A stretch of 64,000 nt of DNA, from NCBI GenBank assembly GCA_018894105.1, contig CM032128.1, positions 13,993,001 through 14,057,000 of the forward strand, given 5' to 3'. The DNA is from Jacaranda mimosifolia (taxonomy: Eukaryota; Streptophyta; Magnoliopsida; Lamiales; Bignoniaceae). A model generated the notes under the pieces. It saw only the letters and a program-made list of their open reading frames with translations, was not told where the DNA came from and did no database searches. Positions 24,555-37,400 of this stretch are shown here, in pieces. Position numbers and translations under genes: made by a program. Numbering within the stretch: position 1 is the stretch's first letter; every line of letters starts with the position of its first letter.

Positions 24555-25566
24555 GAATAGGAAAAACAAGGTGACATCAAACAACTACCTACAATAGCTG
24601 ACCATCGCCACACTTCCCGATCGGTCCAAAAACCACCACCTCAAACTTCTTCCCTGCACTAACTTGACACGTCGCCAAAGGCGACTAACCACGCACCTCG
24701 CTTGACCACCTACAAGAAGAGATCGAATACCACCTAATTGCCAATACCTCTCCATGATACTGCCCCCTATGCACATCGCATGTGAACCTCCATCCACTCC
24801 TAATATAAACCTTCACTAAATGAACCTTTTTTCCTAAAAGAAAAGAAAGTGAAAATAAATATAAGGTGAAGATATGTAGCAATAAAAATGCATACGCAAG
24901 CAATCAATGTAAAGGTCCATTTAGCTCATTGTGAAGAGCAAGTCGATCTCCTGTGTATCCTATAATGATCGATTTTGAGAAATCATTGTGTAAGGTGTTA
25001 TGATAATTCAAAATAGGAGTTTTTCAAAGTTAAGATCATAAATGGGAACCGCACATCACCGAATAGGAAAAACAAGGTGACAGCAAACAACTACCTACAA
25101 TAGCTGACCATTGCCACACTTCCCGATCGGTCCAAAAATCACCACCTCAAGCTCCTTGCCTGTACTAACTTGACACGTCGCCAAAGGCAGCTAACCACGC
25201 ACCTCGCTTGACCACCTACAAGAAGAGCTCAAATACCACCTAATTGTCAATACCTCTCCATGATACTGCCCCCTACGCACATAGCATATGAACCTCCATC
25301 CGCGCTCCTAATATAAACCTTCACTAAATGAACATTTTTTCCTAAAAGAAAAGAAAGCAAAAATAAATATAAGGTGAAGATATGTAGCAATAAAAATGCA
25401 TACGCAAGCAATCAATGTAAAGGTCCATTTAGCTCATTGTGAAGAGCAAGTCGATCTCCTGTGTATTCTATAATGATCGATTTTGAGAAATCATTGTGTA
25501 AGGTGTTATGATAATTCAAAATATGAGTTTTTCAAAGTTAAGATCATAAATGGGAACCGCACATCA
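24555..25566. repeat. 506-bp tandem duplication
   Basis: The block starting GAATAGGAAAAACAAGGTGA at 24555 reappears at 25061, and the two copies stay aligned for about 500 bases with few differences (for example AGATCGAATACC against AGCTCAAATACC). The first copy ends at GGGAACCGCACATCA and jumps back to the start of the unit. The second continues past that point into LTR sequence (AAGAATAAATACATAG). The duplicated unit includes the boundary between retroelement internal DNA and a truncated LTR (LTR homology begins near 24912), so it arose after that junction was formed. Confidence 0.85.
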
Positions 25567-26317
25567 AGAATAAATACATAGTTATTGAGGCTATTGGGGA
25601 ACCAGAAGATAATTTGCCTTAGGCCTTTTTCAGGAAATAGGAAATGAATTTAATGGCAATCGTAAGCATAACATTCACTAGAATTAATCCATCCAGTTAG
25701 TTGGACTCCATAAGTTTGTGCTAGACATCGACTATGGAGATTGGGTACTCTTCAATTAATAGAGATTAATTGAATTGAAGAGTTATTAGTTTAAAAGAGT
25801 TTAGACTAATCAGAATAGTAGATAGTCAATAAATCACAAAGAGTTGTGAGCCTATGTCTAATTAGTTGGTAAACCTAATAAGTCACACACAAAAGCCTTA
25901 ACCACTCTAAGTGGAATTGGAGAAATTATCTAAGAAGTTAGATAATTAGATTGTCAAGTTTGGAAGAGACCATGTTAACTAATTAAAAGTTAGTCATAAT
26001 AGCTTGATTAATTTAAAGTGTTAAACTAATCAAACAATTTAAGGAGTTAGATTAAATCAATTAAATTAAAGAGTAAATTTAATTGCAACCTTGTGAATTT
26101 AATTAGTCAGTTAACTTAAAGAGTTAAGTTAATTTAATTAAATTAACCCCTTAGTTTAATTAATTGGAGAATCTAGTTTTGGATGAAAAATTTAAATGGC
26201 AAAGTCCATTTAAAATCAAATAGAATTTTTAATTTACTAATTAAAATAGAATTTTAATTAGTGAAAATTAAATATCCTACTTGGCATGCAAGTTGATACC
26301 ACTTGGAAGAAGGGTGT

Positions 26318-29309
26318 TGTCACGCCCCAAAATCAAACCACATTTATACCAAAATTGAGCGTGAAATTTAATCCCAAATACAATTGAAATTAACAATCCA
26401 AAACATAAGGTTAAATAGGAACTCATCCAATTCCTTGCATCTCACAACTCAAAACTCAAGGTATCAAAATTCTTCAGGAACTAAACACAATAAAATCCAT
26501 GGCAAATAAAATAAAACTAATGAACTTAATGGAAATTATACTAGTCTATTGAAATCCAGAATTACGTCTTCACTCTTGATTCTCATCATGCAGGATCCAC
26601 CTCCTCACTAGGACTAGGATCTATGTCTGCCAGAAGGAAGTTAGAGAAAAGAGAAGAGTGTGAGTAAAGACTCAGTGAGTGCTAAGTGTGTGTAGAGTGA
26701 GTTATTAAATTAAAATTATTTTTTTGTACAGTAGAAATTTTAAGTATTATAAAAAGGAACTCATAAAGCAGTTTAGCAGTAACAGTTGAGAAAACTATAA
26801 GCGATCAAGCAGTAACCAATCAGAATTTTATTAAACGATTTCCTAGACTATCAACTTAAATACGATGATCAGTCAGTTTTGCTGTAGCCAGTCAACCTTA
26901 TGACTCCCACCGTAACAGTCCCTTATCGCTCCAGGCAAGGTGCGACCTTACCAAACAGTGCCCGAGCGTCCCCGGGAATTCCTACGACCCACCTCAGCCA
27001 CAAACGGCTTCTGTTGTGCGCTGGGGGGATTAGGCCATGGGGGCTTGGGGTTCAACCGGCTAGCCCGCTGCTGCCCAGTGAAGTCCCTCGCACACCCAGA
27101 CCAAGTTGGATCCAACTAACAGTAACAGTAACAATAACATTAAACAGTTGATCATCGAATTTAATTGGTAGTCTAGAAGCATTAAAATCATAAAGCATAG
27201 ATTTCTTTTTCTAGAATTGAAACAAGCAAAATATTTCTTTTTGTGCGAAAATAAAACAAGAAAAAGGATTTCTTTTTGTGCGCAGTGGAATATATAGTGC
27301 AGTGTAAATTGAAAACAATTCATGAGCAATTACATAATAGCATATATCCTTCTGGGTTTTGAAACATAAAAATATATAGTATTTATAAGTTTAGGCACTC
27401 ACCTTCAAGATTGATCATAGAAGTCAATCCTATCTCAGTGTCAATTAACTCAATTGTTGAGTCACCTGATTCATTTAATAAACAAATCAATCACCAATTT
27501 AACTGACTAACAAGGGAACTAGTCTAGTACATACATGCTCACAAAACTTATTAAGAATTTATCCTTTCGTATGTACTTTGTTGATTCACTCATAACACTC
27601 TTTCTAGATATCCGTTTGACTCGATTCTTATGGAATTACAAAGCTAAGAACGAGTGTTAAAACTATTATGTTGATGATACAGTCTAAATTGGCTAATATG
27701 AGAGAGGAAAATCGAGTTCAAGAGGCAGCAGTGGTGCGAAAGAAGATTTCTAATGTTTAGGAAATTTTTTGATGTGACACTTGATTGTATCTAAGATATA
27801 ACTTTTACTACAGGCCTCGGATGAAGGTGATTCAATATCCAGTAAAAATCTAGAATATAGATCTACGATTCATATGTTGACCTTATTACCCCATTAAACC
27901 GAATCGAGTAGTAAAAGTTGTCACAATATTCTGTTCTAGGAAAATCAAGGTCCTGTATTTTCTATATTGCCACACCATAGTGTTTTAGCCATAAATTTCT
28001 CCCTATGCATCGGATTAAAGTGATTTAAATGTCTGTAAAAACCTAAGATATAAATATTCAGTTCTTATGTTGAACATTATTCCATATTCTATTGAAATCA
28101 AGTAGTAAAAGGTGTCACAATATTCTGTTCTAAGAAAATCGAAGTCCTGTATTTCCAGACTTGACACATCTTAGTATTTTGATCGTAAATTTCTCTATAT
28201 AACTTGGATTGAGGTGATTTATTCAGAATTAGAAACCTAAGATAAATATATAAAATTCATATGTTGAATATATTTCCCAATTAAATCTAAATAATGTTGT
28301 AAAAGGCATCACAATACTCTGTTCTAGGAAAATCGAAGCCCTGTATTTTCTGTCATGCCACACCTTTGTATTTTACTCATAACTTACTCACTAAGTATCG
28401 GATTGAAGTGATTCATGCGGGAATAGAAACCTAAGAAACATATGTAAAAATATTATGTTGATTATTTTACTTAATTCTATCGGGAAGAAGTATTAAAAGC
28501 GTCACCAATATCCCTTTTCGAAAAAATCGAAGTCCTATATCTTCTGACTGGACACATCTTAGTATTTTGCACATAACATACTTCATTTAAATCGGATTGT
28601 GGTAATTTAGGAGGCATTAGAAACCTAAGACACAGATCTAAAATTTTTGTGTTGATGATTTTTCTTAATTCGGATGAGAAGTACTAAAACTGTCACAATA
28701 TCTGTTTTCGAGAAAATAAAAACCTAACAGCATCATTGAAATTTGAATTTATCAAATATGAAGTCTACAAACTCATGAATTACCTCGTGTAATTTCTAAT
28801 GCACTTCCAACAAATGCCGTCTCCTTTTCCTTTCCCCTCTGCCACAGCTGCTGTCCTTTTCCTTCTTTCCCTTTTTCCTCTTTCATTTACTATTAAATGT
28901 AATTAGGGTTTTGGTTTTAGGGACTATACTTATATGAAAGAAGTGGTTTAGTTCAAGTAGGACTCTAATAATAATCCTACTAGGACTAGGATATTTATCC
29001 TACTATAAGTCTAATGTCTTTATCATTAATTCCTAGAATTCGATAATTCAACTCCTTGTATTAATTTAACATTAATTCAAGTAAAATTATAACTTATACT
29101 CCCCAAAATATAGAATATCTACAATATTAATTATCATTATTTGATCACAAGATAAGTTAATATTATCTATATATTATATATTATATATCTAAATATATTA
29201 TTCTAAAAACATAGTACATGCCTTACTACAATTTTAATTGAAATAATAAATAAAACAAAAGAAGGTATAATAATCGATTGAATACGAAACAAAATTTTGG
29301 GGCATTACA
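26318..29309 (-). mobile_element. Gypsy solo LTR with intact 5-bp target duplication
   Basis: The plus strand reads TGTCACGCCCCAAAATC at the left and ATTTTGGGGCATTACA at the right, the inverted short termini of a gypsy LTR. The pentamer GGTGT flanks it on both sides (26313-26317 and 29310-29314). There is no internal domain, so it is a solo LTR, produced by recombination between two LTRs. Its orientation is minus: the 26.6-27.4 kb part is the reverse complement of the 3' end of the LTR at 1072-5913. A TATA-like CATATAAG lies on the minus strand near 28930. Confidence 0.85.
27780..28735. repeat. Approx. 190-bp tandem repeat x5 inside the solo LTR
   Basis: The phrase TGTCACAATATTCTGTTCTA followed by GGAAAATCGAAGTCCTGTAT and a tail with ATCGGATT(G/A)AAGTGATT recurs at about 27920, 28110, 28310, 28510 and 28695, so the period is about 190-200 bases. 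Copies have diverged by substitution and short indels. The long LTR at 1072-5913 has different arrays in its middle, so the array is a lineage-specific expansion. Confidence 0.75.
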
Positions 29310-29990
29310 GGTGTGAAGGATGCATCTAGAGTATTCTTGATGTATCCATCACACTTTATAAAAGAGACTTTTCCCTCCAAAGTGGCTGGCCATGCACACC
29401 CAAAATCACCCTTCTCTCATATTTGTTGTGAGGGAAAAAAAGAAAGAAACAAACAAAGAAAGAAAGAAAAACCTTCATCCCTAAATTCTCTCCTAAATTC
29501 TCCCTCTTCCAAACTGCCTCTCCTTTTTACTCAATTCCTCCTCCATTCTTCATCCTTCCTCTAGCAAAACAATGAAAATTTAGAGTGCTTGTAAGGTATG
29601 TAGATACCGTTGGAGATACCACACATTAGGGTTTGTTGGTGAACAAAGAAGAGTTCTCCATCCTCCATTGGCAGACTTGAGGCTTTTCTCTAGGCGATCT
29701 TATTGCTGCCAAGTTGCACATTTTTGAGAACTTTTTGGAGGCCTTTAGTTGCTATAAATTAAGACCAAGAAGTTAGGAATAAAAATCTAAGGAAGAGGAA
29801 GTGGTAGAGCTTCAATTGAGGTGTCAAGAGGAGCTTCTACATCTTGATATTTTAAGAATAATCTAAAGTACATGATCCTTCTCCCTAAACCCATCTTTAA
29901 GGTATAAAATAGGATCGTTAGTGTGTGGTGAATCAAGTTATTTCATATAATGAAAGCTTTAAATGTTGTTATGCGATTGGATCCTTGCTT

Positions 29991-31030
29991 AACCTTTCAC
30001 TTCAAAGAAAATAAACTAAGTACCTGCTGGAAACATATACGTCACATTAAAGGGGGACTCAAATAACCCCACCTCCTCAAGGCTCTTGCGTAGGCTATGA
30101 TGAACCTTACTAAGATGAACTAAGGATAGATAACTACTCCACTCACAAGAAACACCCCAACCCTCTTGCACACAAAGAAATATATCTCTTTCCAAGGCCC
30201 TTGTGAAGAAGGTAAACCACTCAAAACATTTTATTGGGTTTAGGAAAGATGTGAAAAAAGGGTCATTAAGTACCTTGTTCACCCCAAAAAAAGAATGAAA
30301 ACTATATAAAGAGATTGGAAGACTCAAACCAGTCAAGCATTGTCCGAATCTTGCAAAATACGCAAAGAAGTTGGAGATGAACTACTCAAATACACCCCAT
30401 AACTCTAGACTATGTCTAACAACAAATGATCCGAAGAAAGGTAGAATCCACTACTCTGCTGAACACAATCAAGTATCCTTCGGGAAGTAGCACCATGGTG
30501 TCATTCAAGGAAGGAAGAAGAAACTTAAACTCATCAAAAATGTAAACTCGACATCTTAAAATTTCTAACTCCTCAAGCATAAGTAAAAAGGAATTTTTGC
30601 AACTTTGATGAAACTACTGTCAATGACAGGAGTGTCTTCAAGCTATTCGTTGGAAGAACCCTTTGCTCTAGACTCAAAATTAGATACTGATCTAATGTAG
30701 AGAATAACCCATGAATTAGACAATGATCTTTTGACTTTGAAGACTCAATTTTAAGGACAAACACTAGATCAGATAATGTGCCCAATAGAGGGCTCACAAA
30801 CTTGAAAAATGCGGTGACACTGTGAGGGAAACAACCCCCACGAACCTAGACCAGTCTGAATAGACCATGACTGCCTGAGTTGTGCCTACTACGACGCCTG
30901 CTGCGTGAAAAGCGACCAGCTGCATAAGGCAAGCGCTCAGCACGCGCCTAAGACACATAGGCACCTGTTTTGGGCATCGAGCTAATGCCAGCCATATTGT
31001 GGTATCTTAGCGGCAGCACCTTAACCGCTG
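29991..31030. other. Post-LTR internal sequence with an unassigned 106-codon frame
   Basis: After the LTR end lies non-LTR sequence. The longest frame is 30336-30016 on the minus strand (106 codons, core FEWFTFFTRALERDIFLCVQ). It shows weak resemblance to gag-like proteins of non-autonomous plant retroelements, but no motif is firm. A 74-codon frame at 30797-30573 is equally unassigned. The sequence becomes GC-richer at 30840-31020. It may be the internal domain of a non-coding retroelement; no function is claimed. Confidence 0.3.
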
Positions 31031-33462
31031 CCTCCCCTTACTTTTGCAAATTTAGACTTCATGACGAACTTTGACTAAGAATAGGACCTACTCTCTAACA
31101 TAACTTAATTCAACAAGACCCCAAAAAACTTTACTAACTCAAAGAAATTGGGTAAAAATTCTCAAAAAGAATAAGACAAAATGAAGAATAAGGAAAGGAT
31201 GAAGTGCAGGAGAAATTTCTTGGGAACTGATTTCCGTGCTCTTCATAAAAGCCTAACCTTCTCATTTCTCTCTCTCTGACTTGGTAGAATTTTACCCAGT
31301 CCTTGGGTGAAAGAAAGCAACCAACAAGATGTTTTCTAAAAGCTTATTAAGTTTTGAAGCCTATTGGACCTCAGCTTGGACAAAAATGAATAAAAGCAAA
31401 TTCCTGCATGTGATGCAATTAAAGAAAAGTATTAATTCATAACCTTATTTTAATAAATTAAAGTAAGATAAGAATTAAAATTCAACTTTATATTATTTTC
31501 AACATGGAAATAACTTTTCAATTGAAAAGATGTGAGCTTGATGATATGACAAATTAAGCCCACAAGGGTAAAAAAATTAAAATAGAATAAAAAAATCCAA
31601 TTGATTAAATAACTAAATGAAGAAAAAGGCTAGGGAGCCCAATTAACTAAGCCCGTAAAAGGATATCAAAATCCTAATGAACCGAATCCCATTTTAAAAA
31701 AATACTATAAATACTAAGCCAAAAGGGATATTGGGGAACGAAAAATTATTTGCAAAAAAGTTCGAGAATTGAGAACTCGTTGCACTGCGTCTAGAGAAAA
31801 AAGAACTTCAAACTACTGACTTTCTGAAAGAACTCTAACTCTATTTTTGAACAGCATCAAATATATCTATGTGACTATGTGTACATACATATTTCACTAT
31901 ATGGACCATCTCATGCCTCTAATTTTTTTTATGAAATTAAGAAATTAGATAAATGTATTTTACCTCATGTTTATTATTTTTATTTTTTAAAAATAATTTA
32001 TAATATTTTTTTTATTTTGATAGATTCCACACATCTTCAATGTAATGTTTTTCAATTATCTATTCAATGTGAACAACGCTTTTATATCTTTACTTTATTC
32101 TTTTAACGATTAAGAGGGATGTATTTAGTATTATCTTTATTATTTTATTATTTATCTGTAATATTATATTATTTTATTATTATTAAAAATATATATATAT
32201 AATAACATATATAATTAAATAAAAACGTGTGACAATTAAAGATATTAATAAATAATATTAGACATTTGCAAAGTGAAGCTTTCTAAAAGTATCAAAAAAA
32301 AAAATTATTAAATTTTGAAGAAGTCAAAGAAAAATATAATTTCATTCCTAGTTGGAAATAGTTAAACCCATGTAGAGGAAGGGAACGACTAAGCCTATAC
32401 TTTTTAAAATGAAATTTTTATTTCTAAATTATACCAATCATGTGTTCAAAAATGGATATGAAAATACATGTTCATTCCCTCTTTATTCTTGTATAACAAT
32501 CACACCATTAATGTTTTTATCCTTAACTAGACATGATAATTTAATGTGTTGACAATAAATAAAGGGATATATATAATTTTTATATTATCAAAAGGAGTGT
32601 TTCATGCAATATATAGATGACATAATTTTTTCTATTTTTAAAGATAATGTTGGCACTATTGTGAGATTAAACTTTATTTTTTGAATCGCATAACTCTAGT
32701 TTTCTTCCATGTCTTTCTCCCTTCTATTTACTAATAAAAACTTCCATATCAATATGAGTATTCTTAATTTATTCAAATATATATATATATATATATATAC
32801 TGCCCATTGTCATGGCTATTTTAGCTAATATAGATTGCATATGATGCAACGACACGTCGGGCCGTCGGGGGGTCCGTTGTTTGGTTAATTGACTGAACTA
32901 AAGATAAAAATAAAAATATTTCCAGTGAACCAAAATAAAAAAAAAAGAAATTGGAAAAGGAACATGACTTGGTTTCTACTTTCTACTATTCGTTGTTTCA
33001 AAGAATTTAAGTTGCCCAAATTTTTAAATCATAACCATAGTTTTCATAATTTTCTTCCCATACATTTGGAGCTTCCCATATCTATTTTCCATATTTCAAT
33101 ACACAAATATTACTGTATGATGTGTTCATGAAAAAGCCGCGTGAGTAAATGCTGCTGGAAATTATGGAGTGTATGTACGCTAATTGCAACAGATATAAAC
33201 AATAAAACAACCAACTTTTGTGATTATTATTATTATTATTATTTTATTTTATTTTAATTAGAAATACTCCCTTTTCATATGAAAGAGGCCCTAGTTAAGT
33301 TCGAGCATTTTTTATCATTAAAACCCTAAGGACGGGTAACAAGAAGAGGGTATATAAGAAGAACAGAAGTAAAAAACTAAAGAGAATATATGCCTAATTT
33401 CTTAAAACGGAATGTTTGTAGTTAGACCAAATTTCGATGAGTGTGAATGTAATTTACCCTTT
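31031..33462. other. Gene-free AT-rich spacer
   Basis: No gene is recognisable. A TATA-like CTATAAATACTAAG lies near 31707, and an (AT)n run lies at 32777-32799. Frames of up to 80 codons (31879 and 32889) carry no known motif. A GC-rich patch (CGTCGGGCCGTCGG) near 32855 stands out from the AT-rich surroundings but forms no obvious gene. Confidence 0.5.
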
Positions 33463-33895
33463 GGCCTTGTTTGTTTGGCTTGATTAGGTGCGATGCATAT
33501 CTAATCAAGCATCTTTTAATGTTTGTTTCAATTGAGAAAAATCATTGATAAATCCTAGACCTAACATTATTTATTGTTGCTTTTGAAAAATGGATCAAGG
33601 GAGGAATGCTTGATTTGATATGATTAGAATTATAAAAATCAAATGGGGAATTTTTTTTTGTCTTATTTTCAATTAAACCTTGTTCCTAAGAATGGGAAAA
33701 AATGAGGAAATTATGAAAAACTTATTAAAAAGTACAAATGATATAATAATAAATTTATATATTATATTTTAATTTATTTATATATTAATTTTACCAACCA
33801 AACATAAAACTAAAATATTATATTCTAATGGGCTTAAAATGTATCTATTTGCTTATTTATCACTTCTAATCACATCATTTAGAACAAATGAGCCC
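33463..33895. mobile_element. Possible MITE with GGCCTTGTTTG / CAAATGAGCCC ends
   Basis: The left end GGCCTTGTTTGTTTGG and the right end GAACAAATGAGCCC are roughly complementary. The interior has paired motifs CTAATCAAGC and GATTAG. No clear target duplication flanks it, so the boundaries are approximate. Confidence 0.4.
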
Positions 33896-34245
33896 TTTTA
33901 ATATAAGGTGGTAATGTATTAATTCGGTATTTGAGTGAATGGTAAGTATAGGAGACTACTGCCTGCTACTTGACAAGTTACCTTATACTCTTCAATCAAT
34001 TTGATGCAGCAACAGCCTATACATATGTTCTACAAATGAGGTTTGTAAACTCAAGCTCCAGCAAAAAATGTTGGCATTAGCTTATTTTATCCATCTTAAA
34101 ATAACTCTTTAAACAAAATCTATCAGTCCATAACCCTCCCGCAGCCGCAAGGAAGATCTCTATATCCAAAGAGGTCGAATTTGATCATACGGAACAAGCA
34201 TGAAATCTAAATTCTGCTACATTTTCCCATAATTCCCTTTCCCAC

Positions 34246-34252
34246 TTTTATT
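34246..34252 (-). terminator. Candidate poly(A) signal of TOC75
   Basis: The minus strand reads AATAAAA about 220 bases after the TOC75 stop codon. It is the first close match to AATAAA downstream, and its distance fits a plant 3' UTR. Confidence 0.4.
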
Positions 34253-34472
34253 ACACTTCCACGCAAAATACCACACAAACCCTTGCGTTCGTTCATTAAC
34301 AAGTGCTATCATTATTACACTTGAACTCAACACCAGACATCTGAGTTATAAAATTAACCTAAAATCATTGAATGTTTAGAACAAAAAACAACAAAGTGTC
34401 AACTCAAATTATGCAAAATACTTAGCAGCTCCATGAGAATATCAGCCAATGCAAACCCTAAATTGCCAACTC

Positions 34473-37400
34473 TTAGAATCTCTCTCCAAACCGGAAGAAT
34501 ATAGCACCAGTTCCAGAGTTCTGATCAACAGCATACTCTGCTCGCACTAATCCTAGCTTTACCCCAACACCATACGAGGATCCATGGCCCATTCTCCTGT
34601 ACACCTCTGTTGGGTTTCCTTTAACATCCTTTGAACTCCCGAGATCATTCCCATGCTCTGCAAACACATAAGCATGGGTATTTCTCACAGGTATCCGCAG
34701 CTCAGCAGCAAGCTACAGACAATACATAAAGCATCAAGTGTCAAAGAGCCACAGAAAAGTCTTTATTTATGTTAATAATTATAAATTAGCATTTCATAGA
34801 AATGTGATGCACAAGTAAAATTTCAGGAACAAAACTAACTTCTCAATATGTACAGTTTCAACAAATACATTAATTTAATCCTATTTCATATTTTCACTTA
34901 TCATCAATATATATATATATATATATTCATTCTTTAATAAATTATGTAATAGAAAAAAGTCAAATTGTCATACCTCAAGTATATTTCTTGCAGCTCCCAA
35001 CTCTCCCATGTTATAACCCCGGACAGAATAAGGTCCACCCAGAGTAAATGCATCATAACTTGGAAGATCTCCAACACAACCGCCATAATGGCCGTGTAGA
35101 ACTAAGACAGGAGGTGGTGGCTTCCCAGCACCTTCCTCTACTTGCTTCAACTGGAGAAATTGGGTCACTGTTAACTGGTGGCGGTTAAAGAAAGGAAACT
35201 TGCTACCAATTCCAAGTCCTTGGTCAAGCTGCAGAAGATTAAATGAAAGAACTCAGGGTATGGTAACCTCTATATAAGGTATATCACGCCCATAAAGCAG
35301 GCACAAGAATAAACCTCATTCTACCAACGTCAAACATTAGTCCCTTAACCCTTTCTCCAGTCTGTTCCAAATGAGCAAAAGCAAGAAAACTTAATCATAA
35401 ATCTTAGGTAGTTTCAGAAATCAGGTGCAGGTTAGTATATTCTTTATCTTGGGTACTGTTTGGTTTTATTTTGGATGTTTTGGAGAAAATGTTTCGTGGA
35501 GTGGGTTGAAAGAATGTGATGTATGTTTAGTTTTGTTTGAAAATTTATTAGAGATTGTTTTGGATTGGAATGATATGCTTGATTTTATTTTGGGATGAGA
35601 CAAATTGAACTGTAAATGGCAAATCAGTACCTTTTTGTCTGTTTAGTGGGGTGAAAGTTTAGTGGGGTGAAAATATAATTTTGTATTATTAAATTATGTA
35701 TGTATATTAGTAATGTAAGATGTTATATAGGTGTATATATAATGGTTATGTCTTGGGGAATGGTGGAAGAAAGGTATTTTGGGATGTAATAAAATTATTT
35801 TGAGTGTTTTGGAGAAAATGAAAAAGTTATGTTTGTTTTTATTCTCTCCAAAAGGAAAATATTTTGGGGAAATAAAAACAAACAATTGCGCGAGGGGGAG
35901 GGCGGGGGTGGATTCGGCAATGAATGTGTGTTCAGATATAAGGAAAAATACTAGGCACCTGGAACTCAAACCAAAGAATAAATGGTTAGAAATATGAGAA
36001 GAAATGCCTGTTTCTCACCTGGAACACATTTCTCTCTCCAACTATAGCCCCATTTAAAAATCTTGTATTGTCACGAGTGATATTTGCTTGCAGAAATGCC
36101 ATACGGTCAACTCCAGTGCCACTGAGCGTTGTGGGAGGTCCATCTGCACTCACTCCACCACTGGGCAATACCCTTTGACCATTTGCAGAAATGTGACTGC
36201 TTTCGTCACGCGTTGTTATCTCCTCCATCACAAGTCCATAAGTAAATTTGCTTTGACGCGTGAAGTTCTGTAAGAAATACATGAGTTAGCTTCTGCCTGT
36301 CTAACTGACTCACCAACATTTAGTTCATAAGACACATTTATCAGTCCAATCTTCCTCTCTTAATCAGTAAAAATAGCAACTTAAAACCCTACCAATCTTA
36401 GCTTACTTGGATCCAAATATCAGGTCTGATAAAATACAGCTACAATATATAACAAGCTCATACCTCTGTAATATTGGCTTTAACTCCAGCTCTGTCAACC
36501 CATATAGGGGGAACTTCTTCTATTCCAGGTCCCCCAGTGAAGACTGGACTCAGCTTTCTGCTATTGAAGCAGCTAGCACGGAATGTACGGTTTCGAAGAT
36601 TGTACACACCATCTATATATGGATGAACATACTCTAGCTTGAAAGCAAGATCATCCTGCACATGCATATTTATGCTAACATCAGAACACTACAGACCAAA
36701 TGGCATTTCATTCCAGAAAAGAAGCTTCAGAGAATATCACAATTAAATTACCTGGGGATTGAGGAAGTTGCTAGTGGTCACTGAACCAAGAAGTGACCTA
36801 TTTAAACCTTTAATATTTCGATGCTCAAAAGACACTGTTCCACCTGGTTGGATTGAAGCCTGAGCAGCATTTTTCACAAACAAAAAAACACTTATCAATC
36901 AAATTAAAGCACTTCTTTGCAATTTAGAATTATGTTGCTTATGTTATTTACCAATGTAGGACGGCCCCCACGACCTGGAACAATACTCCACTCTGTACTG
37001 ACTTCAGCAGACTTCTGTTCCAGTTCCTTGAGCTTGATTTCAACAATAATGCCCCCCTCATTCTTCTCATCTGGACGTGGATTCACCTCAATGTTGGAGA
37101 AAAGAGCTAACGAATTTATATTTCTCAGCGCTTGCTTCCCAGCCTCAATATTAAAAACTTGTCCTTGGCGAAGCTGCAACCAGTACCAGAGTAACACCAA
37201 CCCTTAAAAACCATTTAATAAATGTAGTAACCCACAAAAACACCACATAAAGCAAACACAATAATTGAAATTCATAAATAATGAACAACTTGCTAGTTCA
37301 CTAAATTCAATAGAATATGCAAGATGAATAGTCATAAGTATCAGCAAAATAGGTATGGAAAGTAGGTACAGTCATTTTGAGTATTTAACCAAATTAACAC

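Larger units (their letters stand above)
25415..29990 (+). mobile_element. Copia-family LTR split by a gypsy solo LTR
   Basis: LTR homology begins near 25415 (GGTCCATTTAGCTCATTG), runs to 26317, is interrupted by the gypsy LTR at 26318-29309, and resumes at 29310 with a TATA-like TTTATAAAAG at 29355-29364. It ends around 29975-29990 at TTGGATCCTTGC. It is collinear with the LTR at 21110-24060 but lacks the first roughly 550 bases. Short open frames in the leader (for example 29313-29564) are not genes. Confidence 0.6.
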
